Position numbers and translations under genes: made by a program
Shown here: positions 1 through 6,232 of the stretch, in pieces
Layout of the letters: the number at the start of each line of letters is the position of its first letter
How positions within the stretch are numbered: position 1 is the stretch's first letter
Assembly: GCA_003133005.1 (NCBI GenBank)
Contig: PKZI01000024.1
Coordinates: 5,144 to 16,109 of the forward strand
DNA length: 10,966 bases
Source: Acidimicrobiaceae bacterium
Lineage (GTDB): Bacteria > Actinomycetota > Acidimicrobiia > Acidimicrobiales > RAAP-2
Direction of reading: 5' to 3'
Notes under the pieces: model-generated
The model's input: only the letters and a program-made list of their open reading frames with translations
The model's database searches: none
Told to the model about the DNA's origin: nothing

Positions 1-95
1 TACATCCCCGGGCGCACCCGAACTGGCTCTAAGCCTTCAAGAACCGTGATTTCACTAGCTCCGTAATCAGCCGATCCCTTTGACTTCTGGGCCAC
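1..95 (-). CDS. gyrB: DNA gyrase subunit B, N-terminal fragment (runs off the window)
   Basis: This is the first 31 codons of the ATPase subunit of DNA gyrase, the type II topoisomerase that introduces negative supercoils in the cytoplasm. The visible protein contains [20 protein letters not shown] followed by M and Y, the hallmark GyrB N-terminus just ahead of the GHKL ATPase fold. The GTG at 95-93 is preferred because AAAGGA at 108-103 lies 7 nt upstream. An in-frame ATG at 116-114 would put that ribosome-binding site inside the gene. It is the last minus-strand gene here, 134 nt beyond the dciA stop, so it may have its own promoter. The rest of the gene, and probably gyrA, lies outside the window. 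Confidence 0.95.
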   Translation of the reverse strand, partial: MAQKSKGSADYGASEITVLEGLEPVRVRPGM

Positions 96-164
96 GAAGG
101 ATTCCTTTCGATGCATGATTTTGGGCACGTTTTGCGCGGTCGATTTCAACGTTTCGGCTGTTCT

Positions 165-191
165 ATCCTACCCGCTTCGGTGTTACTTCAA
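165..191 (-). promoter_or_regulatory. Candidate gyrB promoter
   Basis: The 134-nt gap between dciA and gyrB is long for this compact cluster. On the minus strand it holds TTGAAG (191-186) and TAGGAT (170-165), resembling -35 and -10 elements, but the spacer is 15 bp, shorter than the usual 17. No hairpin terminator is obvious in the gap. This is a weak motif match and gyrB may simply be read through from dnaN–recF–dciA. Confidence 0.25.
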
Positions 192-229
192 AACCCCAAC
201 GGTCGTAGTTTGGGCTCCACGAATGGTAC

Positions 230-535
230 CTAGACGGCGTCGAGAACGGTGCGAAGCGCGGTGGGTGCTTGGTCGCCGAGCGACGAAAAACCTCGAAGAA
301 TTATCTCTCGCTCCTCGTTTATTTTTTGTGCGTACGCACCCGACGGAACTCGTATCAAGAGGACGCCATTTTTTACGAATTCGGGATGACATTTTTCTGC
401 CAGAAGTGGTTCAACGATGTTGGGCCACATACGACGGATCTCGTCAATGGTTCGTAGATCGACTTTACGCAATCGACTTGCCACGACATCGAGAATCTCT
501 CCGAGTCGACGTGGTTCTTCGGGACTCCTTTTCAT
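230..535 (-). CDS. dciA: DciA-like DUF721 protein
   Basis: This 101-residue protein matches the DUF721/DciA family, whose members are needed for loading or operating the replicative helicase DnaB in bacteria without DnaC or DnaI. The family core is visible at about residues 36-72: a Trp-Pro pair (MWPNIVEPLL), a segment running up to HPEF, then GVLLIRVPSGAYAQKI, resembling the usual 'W..v.G..la.h..P..l..g.L.v.v.s..wa..L' pattern. Actinobacterial homologues are often longer with a variable N-terminus, so this is a compact version. Its ATG overlaps the recF stop as ATGA (535-532), implying translational coupling. The position between recF and gyrB matches Rv0004 in M. tuberculosis. Family membership is fairly sure; helicase loading in this organism is inferred. 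Confidence 0.85.
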   Translation of the reverse strand: MKRSPEEPRRLGEILDVVASRLRKVDLRTIDEIRRMWPNIVEPLLAEKCHPEFVKNGVLLIRVPSGAYAQKINEEREIILRGFSSLGDQAPTALRTVLDAV

Positions 536-1614
536 GACGATAGCGACGAGAGGTCAATCCTGGCGGCGGGATCCATACCACTCGGCAGAGGTGAGGCCGT
601 CGTGACAAGAGTTTGGCCCTTGGGCAGCAGTTGTAACAATCGATCGCTTCTAAGAGGATCAAGCTCACTAAAAACGTCGTCGAGGAGAAGTAATGGGTCG
701 AGGTTTCGTTGCTGGCGTACCAATTCGTGTCCTGCGAGACGCAATGCCAATGCGAGTGAACGCTGCTCGCCCTGGGACGCTTGTCGTCGAGCGTCCCGGC
801 CGTCGAGGACTAACGCAATGTCGTCACGTTGGGGGCCAACAGTGGAGTGTCCTCTGTATTGATCGTCGCGAAGGGCATCGCGAAGGGCATCGATAAGGGA
901 ACCGGACCAGGACTTTTCGTAACGGACCCCCACCCCTCGGTCATTCTGCGCGAGTTCTTGGTAGAAATCGGTAACGAGGGGCGCGAGTTGATCGACGAGT
1001 TTGGTTCGAATCTCTAACACTTTTTCGCTCACTTCACAGAACTCTGTGTCCCAGACAAAAAGCTCCTCTCTCTGAGCGTGTGTTGGCGCCTCACCTTGCA
1101 ATGAGCGGAGAAGTGCATTTCGCTGGCTTAGGACTTTTGCGAAGCGCTCTATCACTTCTCCAGTTGTCAGATCGACGTCGGTGAGAAGATTCGTCAAGTA
1201 GTTGCGTCGTTGTTCGGGTCCCTGTCGAACGATGTCGACGCCTTCGGGCGTGAACACAGTAAGTGGAAGTACTTCTGAAATGACAGATCGGTTTAGTGGT
1301 CGTTGACCGTTCACGAGCATTTTTTTGGTCGTATTTCGTAGTCCCCTTGTAAGGGTTAGATCGATCTGGATTCGCCGCTCCTGCTGAAAAAGAGCTCCGT
1401 GAACCTCCGCAAGTTGCTGGTTGGCGCGGATCATGTCGCTGGCGACACTCGTTCGAAAAGATGTCGATGTCGCCAGTGCAAATACGGCCTCAAGCACAGA
1501 GGTTTTCCCTGTTCCGTTTGGCGAAAGTAGGACTGTAATTGCTGAAGGGTCTGGTTGAAAATGGAACTCCGTAAAGAGACGAAAATTTCGAAGCGTCAGC
1601 TCGTGGAGACCCAC
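532..1614 (-). CDS. recF: DNA replication and repair protein RecF
   Basis: RecF is an SMC/ABC-type ATPase that, with RecO and RecR, helps load RecA at single-strand gaps. At 360 residues it has the usual family length. It opens with LTLRNFRLFTEFHF, typical of RecF, followed by the Walker A motif SPNGTGKT at residues 31-38. Near the C-terminus are the RecF-style GPQRDDIAL, an ABC signature-like SQGEQRSLALALRL and the Walker B segment LLLLDDVFSELD. The first Walker A residue is Ser where Gly is commoner. The start is GTG at 1614-1612, 13 nt after the dnaN stop; the ribosome-binding site is weak (CGGTAG), which fits coupling to dnaN. The 3' end overlaps dciA by 4 nt. A 12-bp tandem duplication at 867-890 encodes a repeated ALRD. 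Confidence 0.96.
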   Translation of the reverse strand: MGLHELTLRNFRLFTEFHFQPDPSAITVLLSPNGTGKTSVLEAVFALATSTSFRTSVASDMIRANQQLAEVHGALFQQERRIQIDLTLTRGLRNTTKKMLVNGQRPLNRSVISEVLPLTVFTPEGVDIVRQGPEQRRNYLTNLLTDVDLTTGEVIERFAKVLSQRNALLRSLQGEAPTHAQREELFVWDTEFCEVSEKVLEIRTKLVDQLAPLVTDFYQELAQNDRGVGVRYEKSWSGSLIDALRDALRDDQYRGHSTVGPQRDDIALVLDGRDARRQASQGEQRSLALALRLAGHELVRQQRNLDPLLLLDDVFSELDPLRSDRLLQLLPKGQTLVTTASPLPSGMDPAARIDLSSLSS

Positions 1615-1627
1615 GCCAATCTACCGA

Positions 1628-2728
1628 TTACTGAACACGAACGGGCATCAAGAGATAACGAAATCTTGTGTCATCCACACCGTGAACCATGGCGGGTCGC
1701 ACTGAATCAGACACCTCTAACACGACTTCGTCACCTGGCACCGCCTCAATGCCGTCGATGAGAAAACTTGGGTTGAAAGCGATGGTTATTTCATCTCCGT
1801 TGTAGTCCGCGTCGACATTGTCTTCGACGTCGCCGGCGTCATGACTCTGCGTTCGAATTTCGACACTTTTATCCTTCATAGTGAGTCGAACGGATGAAGT
1901 GGAGTCTTTCGCGAGAAGTTTTGCTCGACGTAGTGAAGTCAGGAGTGTGTCCTTGGCTATGCGGAGTTGGTTTGGATATGTTGCTGGAATTAGCTGGAGC
2001 ACTGACGGGTAGTTGCCTTCAATGAGGCGCGACGAAATGGTGGTGGTTCCTACGACAAAACAAATCTCGACGTCCGTGACGATTATTCCAATTTTTTCGT
2101 CGGGTCCTGGAGAGGACACTGCTCGTTGTAATTCCTGAAGAGCTCGCGCGGGCACGAGTAGGTCTTGGTTGTCAGTGAGACTTTTCACGCCCGGCACGTC
2201 TCGAACGGCTAGTCGATACGAGTCCGTCGCAATCAGTCGAAGTGCGCCTTCGTCGGTCGTGAAGAGCACGCCGGTGAGGAGCGGGCGAGCGTCATCGTTC
2301 GCCGCTGCGCGAACCACTTGGTTGAGCCCCTGTATCAGATCGAGTGCTGCGACTTGATTTATCGGTCCTGTTATTGGCGGCAACTTCGGGTAATCAGCCA
2401 CGGAGAATGTCCGAAGTGAGAACTTGGCTCGTCCCAACGAGATCTCGACATTGTCTTCGGTGCTTGAGATTGTCACCGCGCCGGCTTCGAGTGAGCGAAC
2501 TGCATCGACTATCAGTCGTGCTGGTACCACCGATGATCCGTCTTCGTGACCAATGACATCCAAGACTGTTCGAACCGTTATATCTAAATCGGTACCCGTG
2601 ACGGTCAGTTGATTACCGGTCAGTGAAAGAAGTACTCCAGATGACGCGCCAATCAATCGCGTAGCTACGACTCGACTCGCGGCACCCAATGCTTCAACGA
2701 GAATGTCTCGCTCTGATTTGAACTTCAT
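1628..2728 (-). CDS. dnaN: DNA polymerase III beta subunit (sliding clamp)
   Basis: DnaN forms the ring-shaped dimer that holds DNA polymerase III on DNA and is the docking site for many replication and repair proteins. The 366 residues match the family length of three clamp folds. The N-terminus MKFKSERDILVEAL and the C-terminus RYLLMPVRVQ are close to the actinobacterial clamp ends; the latter belongs to the partner-binding groove region. ATDSYRLAVRDV in the middle matches the conserved T-D-S-Y-R-L-A stretch. The ATG at 2728-2726 has AAGGAAAGG about 7 nt upstream (minus strand), so the start is firm. It follows the putative oriC and leads the recF–dciA run, from which it is separated by 13 nt. 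The residues after ATR (LIGASS) depart from the more usual proline-rich 'TLPVL' segment. Confidence 0.97.
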   Translation of the reverse strand: MKFKSERDILVEALGAASRVVATRLIGASSGVLLSLTGNQLTVTGTDLDITVRTVLDVIGHEDGSSVVPARLIVDAVRSLEAGAVTISSTEDNVEISLGRAKFSLRTFSVADYPKLPPITGPINQVAALDLIQGLNQVVRAAANDDARPLLTGVLFTTDEGALRLIATDSYRLAVRDVPGVKSLTDNQDLLVPARALQELQRAVSSPGPDEKIGIIVTDVEICFVVGTTTISSRLIEGNYPSVLQLIPATYPNQLRIAKDTLLTSLRRAKLLAKDSTSSVRLTMKDKSVEIRTQSHDAGDVEDNVDADYNGDEITIAFNPSFLIDGIEAVPGDEVVLEVSDSVRPAMVHGVDDTRFRYLLMPVRVQ

Positions 2729-2763
2729 GTAACTGCCTTTCCTTACTACTGAGGTTACGGTGC

Positions 2764-2808
2764 GTTATGTATATAAAGAACTGTTAGTAGTAGTAGGTCT
2801 GTGGATAT
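2764..2808 (-). promoter_or_regulatory. DnaA box plus DnaA-trio unwinding element
   Basis: Read on the minus strand, the order is ATATCCACA (2808-2800, one mismatch from TTATCCACA), the 3-nt spacer GAC, CTACTACTACTA (2796-2785), then an A+T-rich stretch including TTTATATACATAA. This is the order described for the basal unwinding system of Bacillus oriC: a double-strand DnaA box, a short linker, the DnaA-trio (repeats of 5'-TAG on the strand gripped by the DnaA filament) and the DNA unwinding element. The motif and its order are seen directly; the function is inferred from that family knowledge. It places the melting site next to dnaN. Confidence 0.7.
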
Positions 2809-2965
2809 GTGTGTTACGTAAGAAAAAACCTGATGAGTACTACTTTTAACAAACTAAGCCCACCCACACCCCTGTGACTAAAAGTTTCGACTCTACAAAT
2901 TCAACTCTGAAGTGATGTGCAACAACAAACGATTTTCATCCCGTAATCAACAAAAAATTCCCTCG

Positions 2966-2975
2966 TTGTGCACAA
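2966..2975. promoter_or_regulatory. Palindromic DnaA-box-like site
   Basis: TTGTGCACAA is a perfect 10-bp palindrome lying 1 bp past the dnaA stop codon. In each orientation TTGTGCACA differs by one base from TTGTCCACA, the DnaA box favoured in Streptomyces and mycobacteria. It may be the distal DnaA-binding site of oriC, though a short palindrome can arise by chance. Confidence 0.45.
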
Positions 2976-2976
2976 G

Positions 2977-4344
2977 CTATTCCCTTCCATCACCCTGGAG
3001 GCGGCGCTTTAACTGATTGATCTGAGCAAGCAATTCGCTATTGACCGCGAGCTGATCTTTTATCTTCTCAACACCACTGATGACGGTCGTGTGATTTCGG
3101 CCATCGAATATTCGCGCGATCATCGGATAGGAATAGTTATCAAGCAGGTCGCGGATGAGATACATCGCAACGTGACGAGCGTGGACCAATGGCCGCAATC
3201 GTTTCGATCCACGAACATCCTCAACCGAAAGCCCATAGAAATCTGAAACAACCGCAAGGATGGTTTCAGGTTTAAGAATGATCTGTTCCTGGCCGAGATT
3301 GGTTAGGTGGTTCTTTGCGAGCTCGAGCGAAATTGGCTCTTGGCGCAAGTTGGCGAACGCTCGCAACATGGTTATCGAACCCTCAAGTTCACGAATATTG
3401 TCACGGACCCTTTGAGCAATCCACTCGGCGACGTCGCCGGGTAACTCAATCCCCTCACGTTCGGCCTTTGAGCGAAGAATCGCGATTCGGGTTTCAAGAT
3501 CAGGCTGATCAATCTCGGTTACCAAACCCTGAAGAAGGCGACTACGAAATCGATCCTGGAGGCCCGCGAGGTCGCGGGGCGAGCGATCTGACGTCAAAAC
3601 AATCTGCTTGCCTTCACCATGTAGCGCGTTGTACGTATGAAAGATTTCTTCGTGAAATGTTTCGCCGCGAGTCTCCATAAATTGAATATCATCAATCAAT
3701 AAGACGTCGTTCTCGCGGTAGCGATCATGCAAAGCCAACTGCGTTCTGGTTTGTATGGCTCGGATGAAGTCGTTAAGAAAAGTCTCTGTCGACACGTAAA
3801 GAACTTTCCGTCCGGGGTAGTTCTCCTGCACATAATTACCAATTGCGTGGAGCAAATGGGTCTTACCAAGCCCCGAGTTTCCATAAATCATCAAAGGGTT
3901 GTAGGCCCTTCCCGGTGTTTCGGCGACCGATTGAGCCGCGGCGAAAGCCAGGCGATTTGACGAGCCAGGCACAAAGGAATCGAACGTCATGCGCGGGTCG
4001 AGTCTCGCGGGACGATCAACACTGGGCGCGAAACTCGAGGCAGGAATTGGTGTTTCGGGCGCCTCGTCGAGGGCCGGGGTGTCTGGATTTTCGGTCGGTT
4101 GACTAACGGTGAGCGAAACCGTCAACTCGGACCCGACAAGTTGCTGTGCTTGCTCGGTGATAAATGGCAAGTACCGCTGTTGAATACGCAAGAGTTGAAT
4201 CTGGTTTGGTGCGCCAATTACGAGCTGGTTGTCGTGGTAATCCACAAGGCGAAGTGTGTTAAGTCCCGCGGCCCAGACGGCCTCAGAAGCGTTACCACGT
4301 AAGGAATCTTGTAGTGCTGACCAGATCTCCTCACCACTCTGCAC
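2977..4344 (-). CDS. dnaA: Chromosomal replication initiator protein DnaA
   Basis: DnaA binds DnaA boxes, melts oriC and recruits the helicase. With the GTG at 4344-4342 the protein has 455 residues. Domain I begins with EEIWSALQDSLR. A Pro/Glu-rich linker (about 80-110) follows, then the AAA+ domain: Walker A GNSGLGKT (155-162), Walker B LLIDD (215-219), sensor 1 VLTSDR and the arginine-finger segment LQDRFRSRL. Domain IV (about 365-455) has the signature region ending GRNHTTVISG, where Asn replaces the usual Asp of GRDHTTV. A GTG 36 nt further upstream (4380-4378) is also in frame. The inner GTG is preferred because it has a strong GGAGG (4355-4351) at 6-nt spacing and starts right before domain I. 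The gene is divergent from rpmH. A DnaA box just upstream suggests autoregulation. Confidence 0.96.
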   Translation of the reverse strand: MQSGEEIWSALQDSLRGNASEAVWAAGLNTLRLVDYHDNQLVIGAPNQIQLLRIQQRYLPFITEQAQQLVGSELTVSLTVSQPTENPDTPALDEAPETPIPASSFAPSVDRPARLDPRMTFDSFVPGSSNRLAFAAAQSVAETPGRAYNPLMIYGNSGLGKTHLLHAIGNYVQENYPGRKVLYVSTETFLNDFIRAIQTRTQLALHDRYRENDVLLIDDIQFMETRGETFHEEIFHTYNALHGEGKQIVLTSDRSPRDLAGLQDRFRSRLLQGLVTEIDQPDLETRIAILRSKAEREGIELPGDVAEWIAQRVRDNIRELEGSITMLRAFANLRQEPISLELAKNHLTNLGQEQIILKPETILAVVSDFYGLSVEDVRGSKRLRPLVHARHVAMYLIRDLLDNYSYPMIARIFDGRNHTTVISGVEKIKDQLAVNSELLAQINQLKRRLQGDGRE

Positions 4345-4355
4345 AATCTTCCTCC
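4342..4355 (-). promoter_or_regulatory. Ribosome-binding site deciding the dnaA start
   Basis: On the minus strand GGAGG at 4355-4351 is followed by 6 nt and the GTG at 4344-4342. This is near-ideal spacing and much better than anything in front of the longer-frame GTG at 4380. It therefore fixes the likely N-terminus and moves the DnaA box at 4373-4381 into the 5' leader. Confidence 0.75.
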
Positions 4356-4372
4356 ACAGGCCCGCGACGACT

Positions 4373-4381
4373 TTATCCACA
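4373..4381 (+). promoter_or_regulatory. Perfect DnaA box upstream of dnaA
   Basis: TTATCCACA matches the classical DnaA box exactly and is the only exact copy I see in the window. It lies 28 bp upstream of the preferred dnaA start (4344), in the dnaA–rpmH divergent gap. A second, two-mismatch relative (TGTGGAGGA, minus 4359-4351) overlaps the ribosome-binding site. DnaA boxes in dnaA promoters are the classical device for self-repression, so autoregulation is the natural inference. The dnaA promoter itself is not clear by eye. Confidence 0.8.
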
Positions 4382-4449
4382 AGCTCAACGACTTCAGGAA
4401 AAAATTCGCTTCACTTGGGGAGAGTCACCATACACCTATTTCGAACTGT

Positions 4450-4480
4450 TTGCCGAGGGGGTCGATGGGTCGGGTAAGAT
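4450..4480 (+). promoter_or_regulatory. Candidate promoter for the rpmH operon
   Basis: In the 210-nt divergent gap, TTGCCG (4450-4455) and TAAGAT (4475-4480) resemble -35 and -10 elements facing rpmH, with a long 19-bp spacer. This leaves a leader of about 70 nt before the rpmH start. A promoter must exist somewhere in this gap for the rpmH–rnpA–yidD–yidC series; this exact assignment is weak. Confidence 0.3.
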
Positions 4481-4554
4481 TGTTCCCAGCAGCGCGCCAG
4501 CGACCCCCAGGGGGTACCGCGAAGCGCATAAATACATTTTGAGAAGAGGATGTC

Positions 4555-4689
4555 GTGAAGCGTACCTATCAGCCAAACAAGCGGAAAAGGGCAAAAACGC
4601 ACGGTTTTCGTGCGCGCATGCGAACCCGCGCTGGTCGTGCCGTTCTAAAGGCCCGTCGTGACAAGGGCCGTCACCAATTGACGGTCTAA
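4555..4689 (+). CDS. rpmH: 50S ribosomal protein L34
   Basis: This 44-codon gene encodes the small, very basic large-subunit protein L34. The translation starts [20 protein letters not shown], continues with the Arg-rich [19 protein letters not shown] and ends HQLTV, diagnostic for the family and of the exact usual length. The start is GTG at 4555 with AAGAGGA just upstream (4544-4550), leaving 4 nt of spacing. It is the first gene of the plus-strand run and sits 4 nt before rnpA, the almost universal rpmH–rnpA pairing. It diverges from dnaA across the 210-nt gap that must hold both promoters. Confidence 0.98.
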   Translation: MKRTYQPNKRKRAKTHGFRARMRTRAGRAVLKARRDKGRHQLTV

Positions 4690-4693
4690 GACG

Positions 4694-5029
4694 GTGCCCG
4701 GTCGGGTTCGAACCCGACGGCAGTTCGCGCTTTTAGCCACGCCAACGGGGCGGGGTCAAAGCGGACCGGTGCGAATCAGTTTCGTAGCCGCCGCCGACCA
4801 AGAATCTTCCGTGAACGTGGCCTACGCGATCAGTCGCCGGGTCGGGAATGCGGTTCTCCGGAACCAAATCCGCCGACGCATACGGGCACTCGTGGACGAC
4901 CTTGAACCTCAACCTCACCCAGGGATTTACCTGATTAGGTGTGGTTTTGAGACTGGAAACCTTTCATATGACGAACTCCAACGCCACCTACGCCAAGCAG
5001 TCCAACGCGCCAATGGCCACCAAAAGTAA
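4694..5029 (+). CDS. rnpA: Ribonuclease P protein component
   Basis: RnpA is the protein cofactor of RNase P, which removes the 5' leader from precursor tRNAs together with the RNA subunit. The 111-residue product carries the family RNR signature: ISRRVGNAVLRNQIRRRIRAL at about residues 46-66, matching 'VGNAVxRNxxRRRLR'. The N-terminus MPGRVRTRRQF corresponds to the usual 'L.r..dF' opening. The start is GTG at 4694, 4 nt after the rpmH stop, without a clear ribosome-binding site, suggesting coupling to rpmH. An in-frame stop at 4679-4681 rules out a longer N-terminus. The last 17 nt overlap yidD. Confidence 0.95.
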   Translation: MPGRVRTRRQFALLATPTGRGQSGPVRISFVAAADQESSVNVAYAISRRVGNAVLRNQIRRRIRALVDDLEPQPHPGIYLIRCGFETGNLSYDELQRHLRQAVQRANGHQK

Positions 5030-5270
5030 CCCACCAACGCGGTTTTTGTTGCTCTTGATCAGGATGTACAGGCGTTTTAGCGCAGGTCGACCATCACCAT
5101 GCCGGTTTTACCCTTCATGTTCGCAATATGGCGAAGAAGCGATCGAACTCCACGGAGCGCTTCGCGGAAGTGCGCTCGCGCTTCGTCGCGTTCTTCGCTG
5201 CCGTCCGCTAGGTCCACATGGTGTTGACCTCGTCCCACTACCGAAAAAAGCTAGGAGCGTCAGGCCATGA
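5013..5270 (+). CDS. yidD: Membrane protein insertion efficiency factor YidD
   Basis: This 85-residue protein has the YidD signature CRFYPSCSQY (30-39) with the conserved Cys residues, then LRCRPLGPHGVDLVP (61-75). YidD proteins are small, peripheral inner-membrane factors that assist YidC-dependent insertion. An N-terminal amphipathic or hydrophobic stretch (RFLLLLIRMYRR, about 10-21) could mediate membrane contact. The ATG at 5013 gives the usual family length and overlaps the rnpA end by 17 nt. An in-frame ATG at 4968 would add a 15-residue polar extension and looks less likely. The stop overlaps the yidC start as ATGA (5267-5270), so translation of the pair is probably coupled. Confidence 0.93.
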   Translation: MATKSNPPTRFLLLLIRMYRRFSAGRPSPCRFYPSCSQYGEEAIELHGALRGSALALRRVLRCRPLGPHGVDLVPLPKKARSVRP

Positions 5271-6229
5271 GTTCGTTTAAACACGACGTCGGTAATATTT
5301 TCCAGCCAATTTTCCACCTTTTCGGGATAATTCTGGCGTATTGCTATGGGCTCGTCCCGAACTACGCGATTGCCATCGTCATGCTCACCGTGATCATCAT
5401 GGGTGCGCTGACGCCATTGACGATCAAGAGCACCAAATCGATGATGGCGATGCAGAAGCTGCAACCGGAGATCAAAAAGCTCCAGCAGAAGTACAAGGGT
5501 CCAGAGAACCGAGCGCTTCTCAACGAAGAGATGATGAAGCTCTACAAGGAAGAAGGAGCAAACCCGGTAGGGGGCTGTCTCCCCGTCCTACTTCAGGCCC
5601 CTTTTCTTTTCATCCTCTACAGCGTTATCAAGGGTTTGGCCAACAAGGTAATGGAACACGGAAAACTTGTGTCGTTGCCGCGTTATATCCCCACCAGCTC
5701 GAAGATGTACCACAACCTTGTGAATTCGGGGGGCCAGATTAGGGCCTTTGGAATGGACCTTAACCTTAAACCGTTTAGTTCTCACGGTTCCATCGGTGCG
5801 GCAATCCCATTCTTCATTTTTGTCGCGGTCGCGGTCGCGTTGCAGTATTTCCAGATGGCGCAGATGAACAATCGCAATCGCAAGACGGGCCAGGCGCTAC
5901 CGAGCCAGCAGCAGGCACTCCAGCGTTTTCTACCGATTATTTTCGCATATTTCTATCTGATCATCCCTGCAGCAGTTGTGTTGTACATGATTATTTCGAC
6001 TGTAATTCGAATTATTACTCAAGATTTGATGTTTCGGGCGGGTGTGTCCAATCCGCATAAGGCCAACGAACGAGCACTTCCAGCCCCAGAACCAAGAACG
6101 GATGCGATCGAAGAGGCACGGCCCCCAACTATCAAACCCTCCGCGTCCAAGTCAAGCCCAAAACCGCCAGTTCCGAGACCTCGCACCCAGAGCCGGTCAC
6201 GAACCAAGCGAAAAAGAAAGGCGCGTTAG
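5267..6229 (+). CDS. yidC: YidC/Oxa1/Alb3-type membrane protein insertase
   Basis: YidC inserts proteins into the cytoplasmic membrane, alone or with SecYEG. This 320-residue form lacks the large periplasmic domain of Gram-negative YidC. Hydrophobic segments lie at about residues 11-30, 33-51, 104-123, 177-197 and 219-250. A charged cytoplasmic hairpin (about 52-98, MQKLQPEIKKLQQKY) precedes NPVGGCLPVLLQAPF, the classic family core. The C-terminus (about 290-320) is strongly basic and Pro-rich, as in Oxa1-like proteins that touch ribosomes. The groove Arg expected five residues before the conserved Pro of TPLTIK is Met45 here. It overlaps yidD and is followed 3 nt later by jag, the conserved yidC–jag pair. 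Confidence 0.96.
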   Translation: MSSFKHDVGNIFQPIFHLFGIILAYCYGLVPNYAIAIVMLTVIIMGALTPLTIKSTKSMMAMQKLQPEIKKLQQKYKGPENRALLNEEMMKLYKEEGANPVGGCLPVLLQAPFLFILYSVIKGLANKVMEHGKLVSLPRYIPTSSKMYHNLVNSGGQIRAFGMDLNLKPFSSHGSIGAAIPFFIFVAVAVALQYFQMAQMNNRNRKTGQALPSQQQALQRFLPIIFAYFYLIIPAAVVLYMIISTVIRIITQDLMFRAGVSNPHKANERALPAPEPRTDAIEEARPPTIKPSASKSSPKPPVPRPRTQSRSRTKRKRKAR

Positions 6230-6232
6230 CCC

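Larger units (their letters stand above)
2729..2976. other. oriC: Putative chromosomal replication origin (dnaA–dnaN spacer)
   Basis: This 248-bp non-coding gap lies between the dnaA stop and the dnaN start, the usual oriC position in actinobacteria. Its content fits an origin: an A+T-rich tract (TTATGTATATAAAGAA, 2765-2780), four tandem TAG triplets (2785-2796), the near-consensus DnaA box TGTGGATAT (2800-2808), the weaker box-like TGTGACTAA (2873-2881), and the palindrome TTGTGCACAA (2966-2975), one mismatch from the actinobacterial box TTGTCCACA. No ORF of note and no terminator hairpin is visible. The spacer is short and poor in perfect boxes compared with Streptomyces or mycobacterial origins, so part of the DnaA-binding array may lie elsewhere, for example upstream of dnaA. 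Confidence 0.8.

Noticed and set aside
115..537. 140-codon open frame on the plus strand opposite dciA and the gyrB leader
   Set aside because: It is antisense to the well-supported dciA gene, matches no family I recognise and has no ribosome-binding site; it is a shadow frame.
4345..4380. Twelve-residue N-terminal extension of DnaA from the GTG at 4380
   Set aside because: The ribosome-binding site and domain I boundary favour the GTG at 4344, and the upstream GTG is part of a perfect DnaA box.
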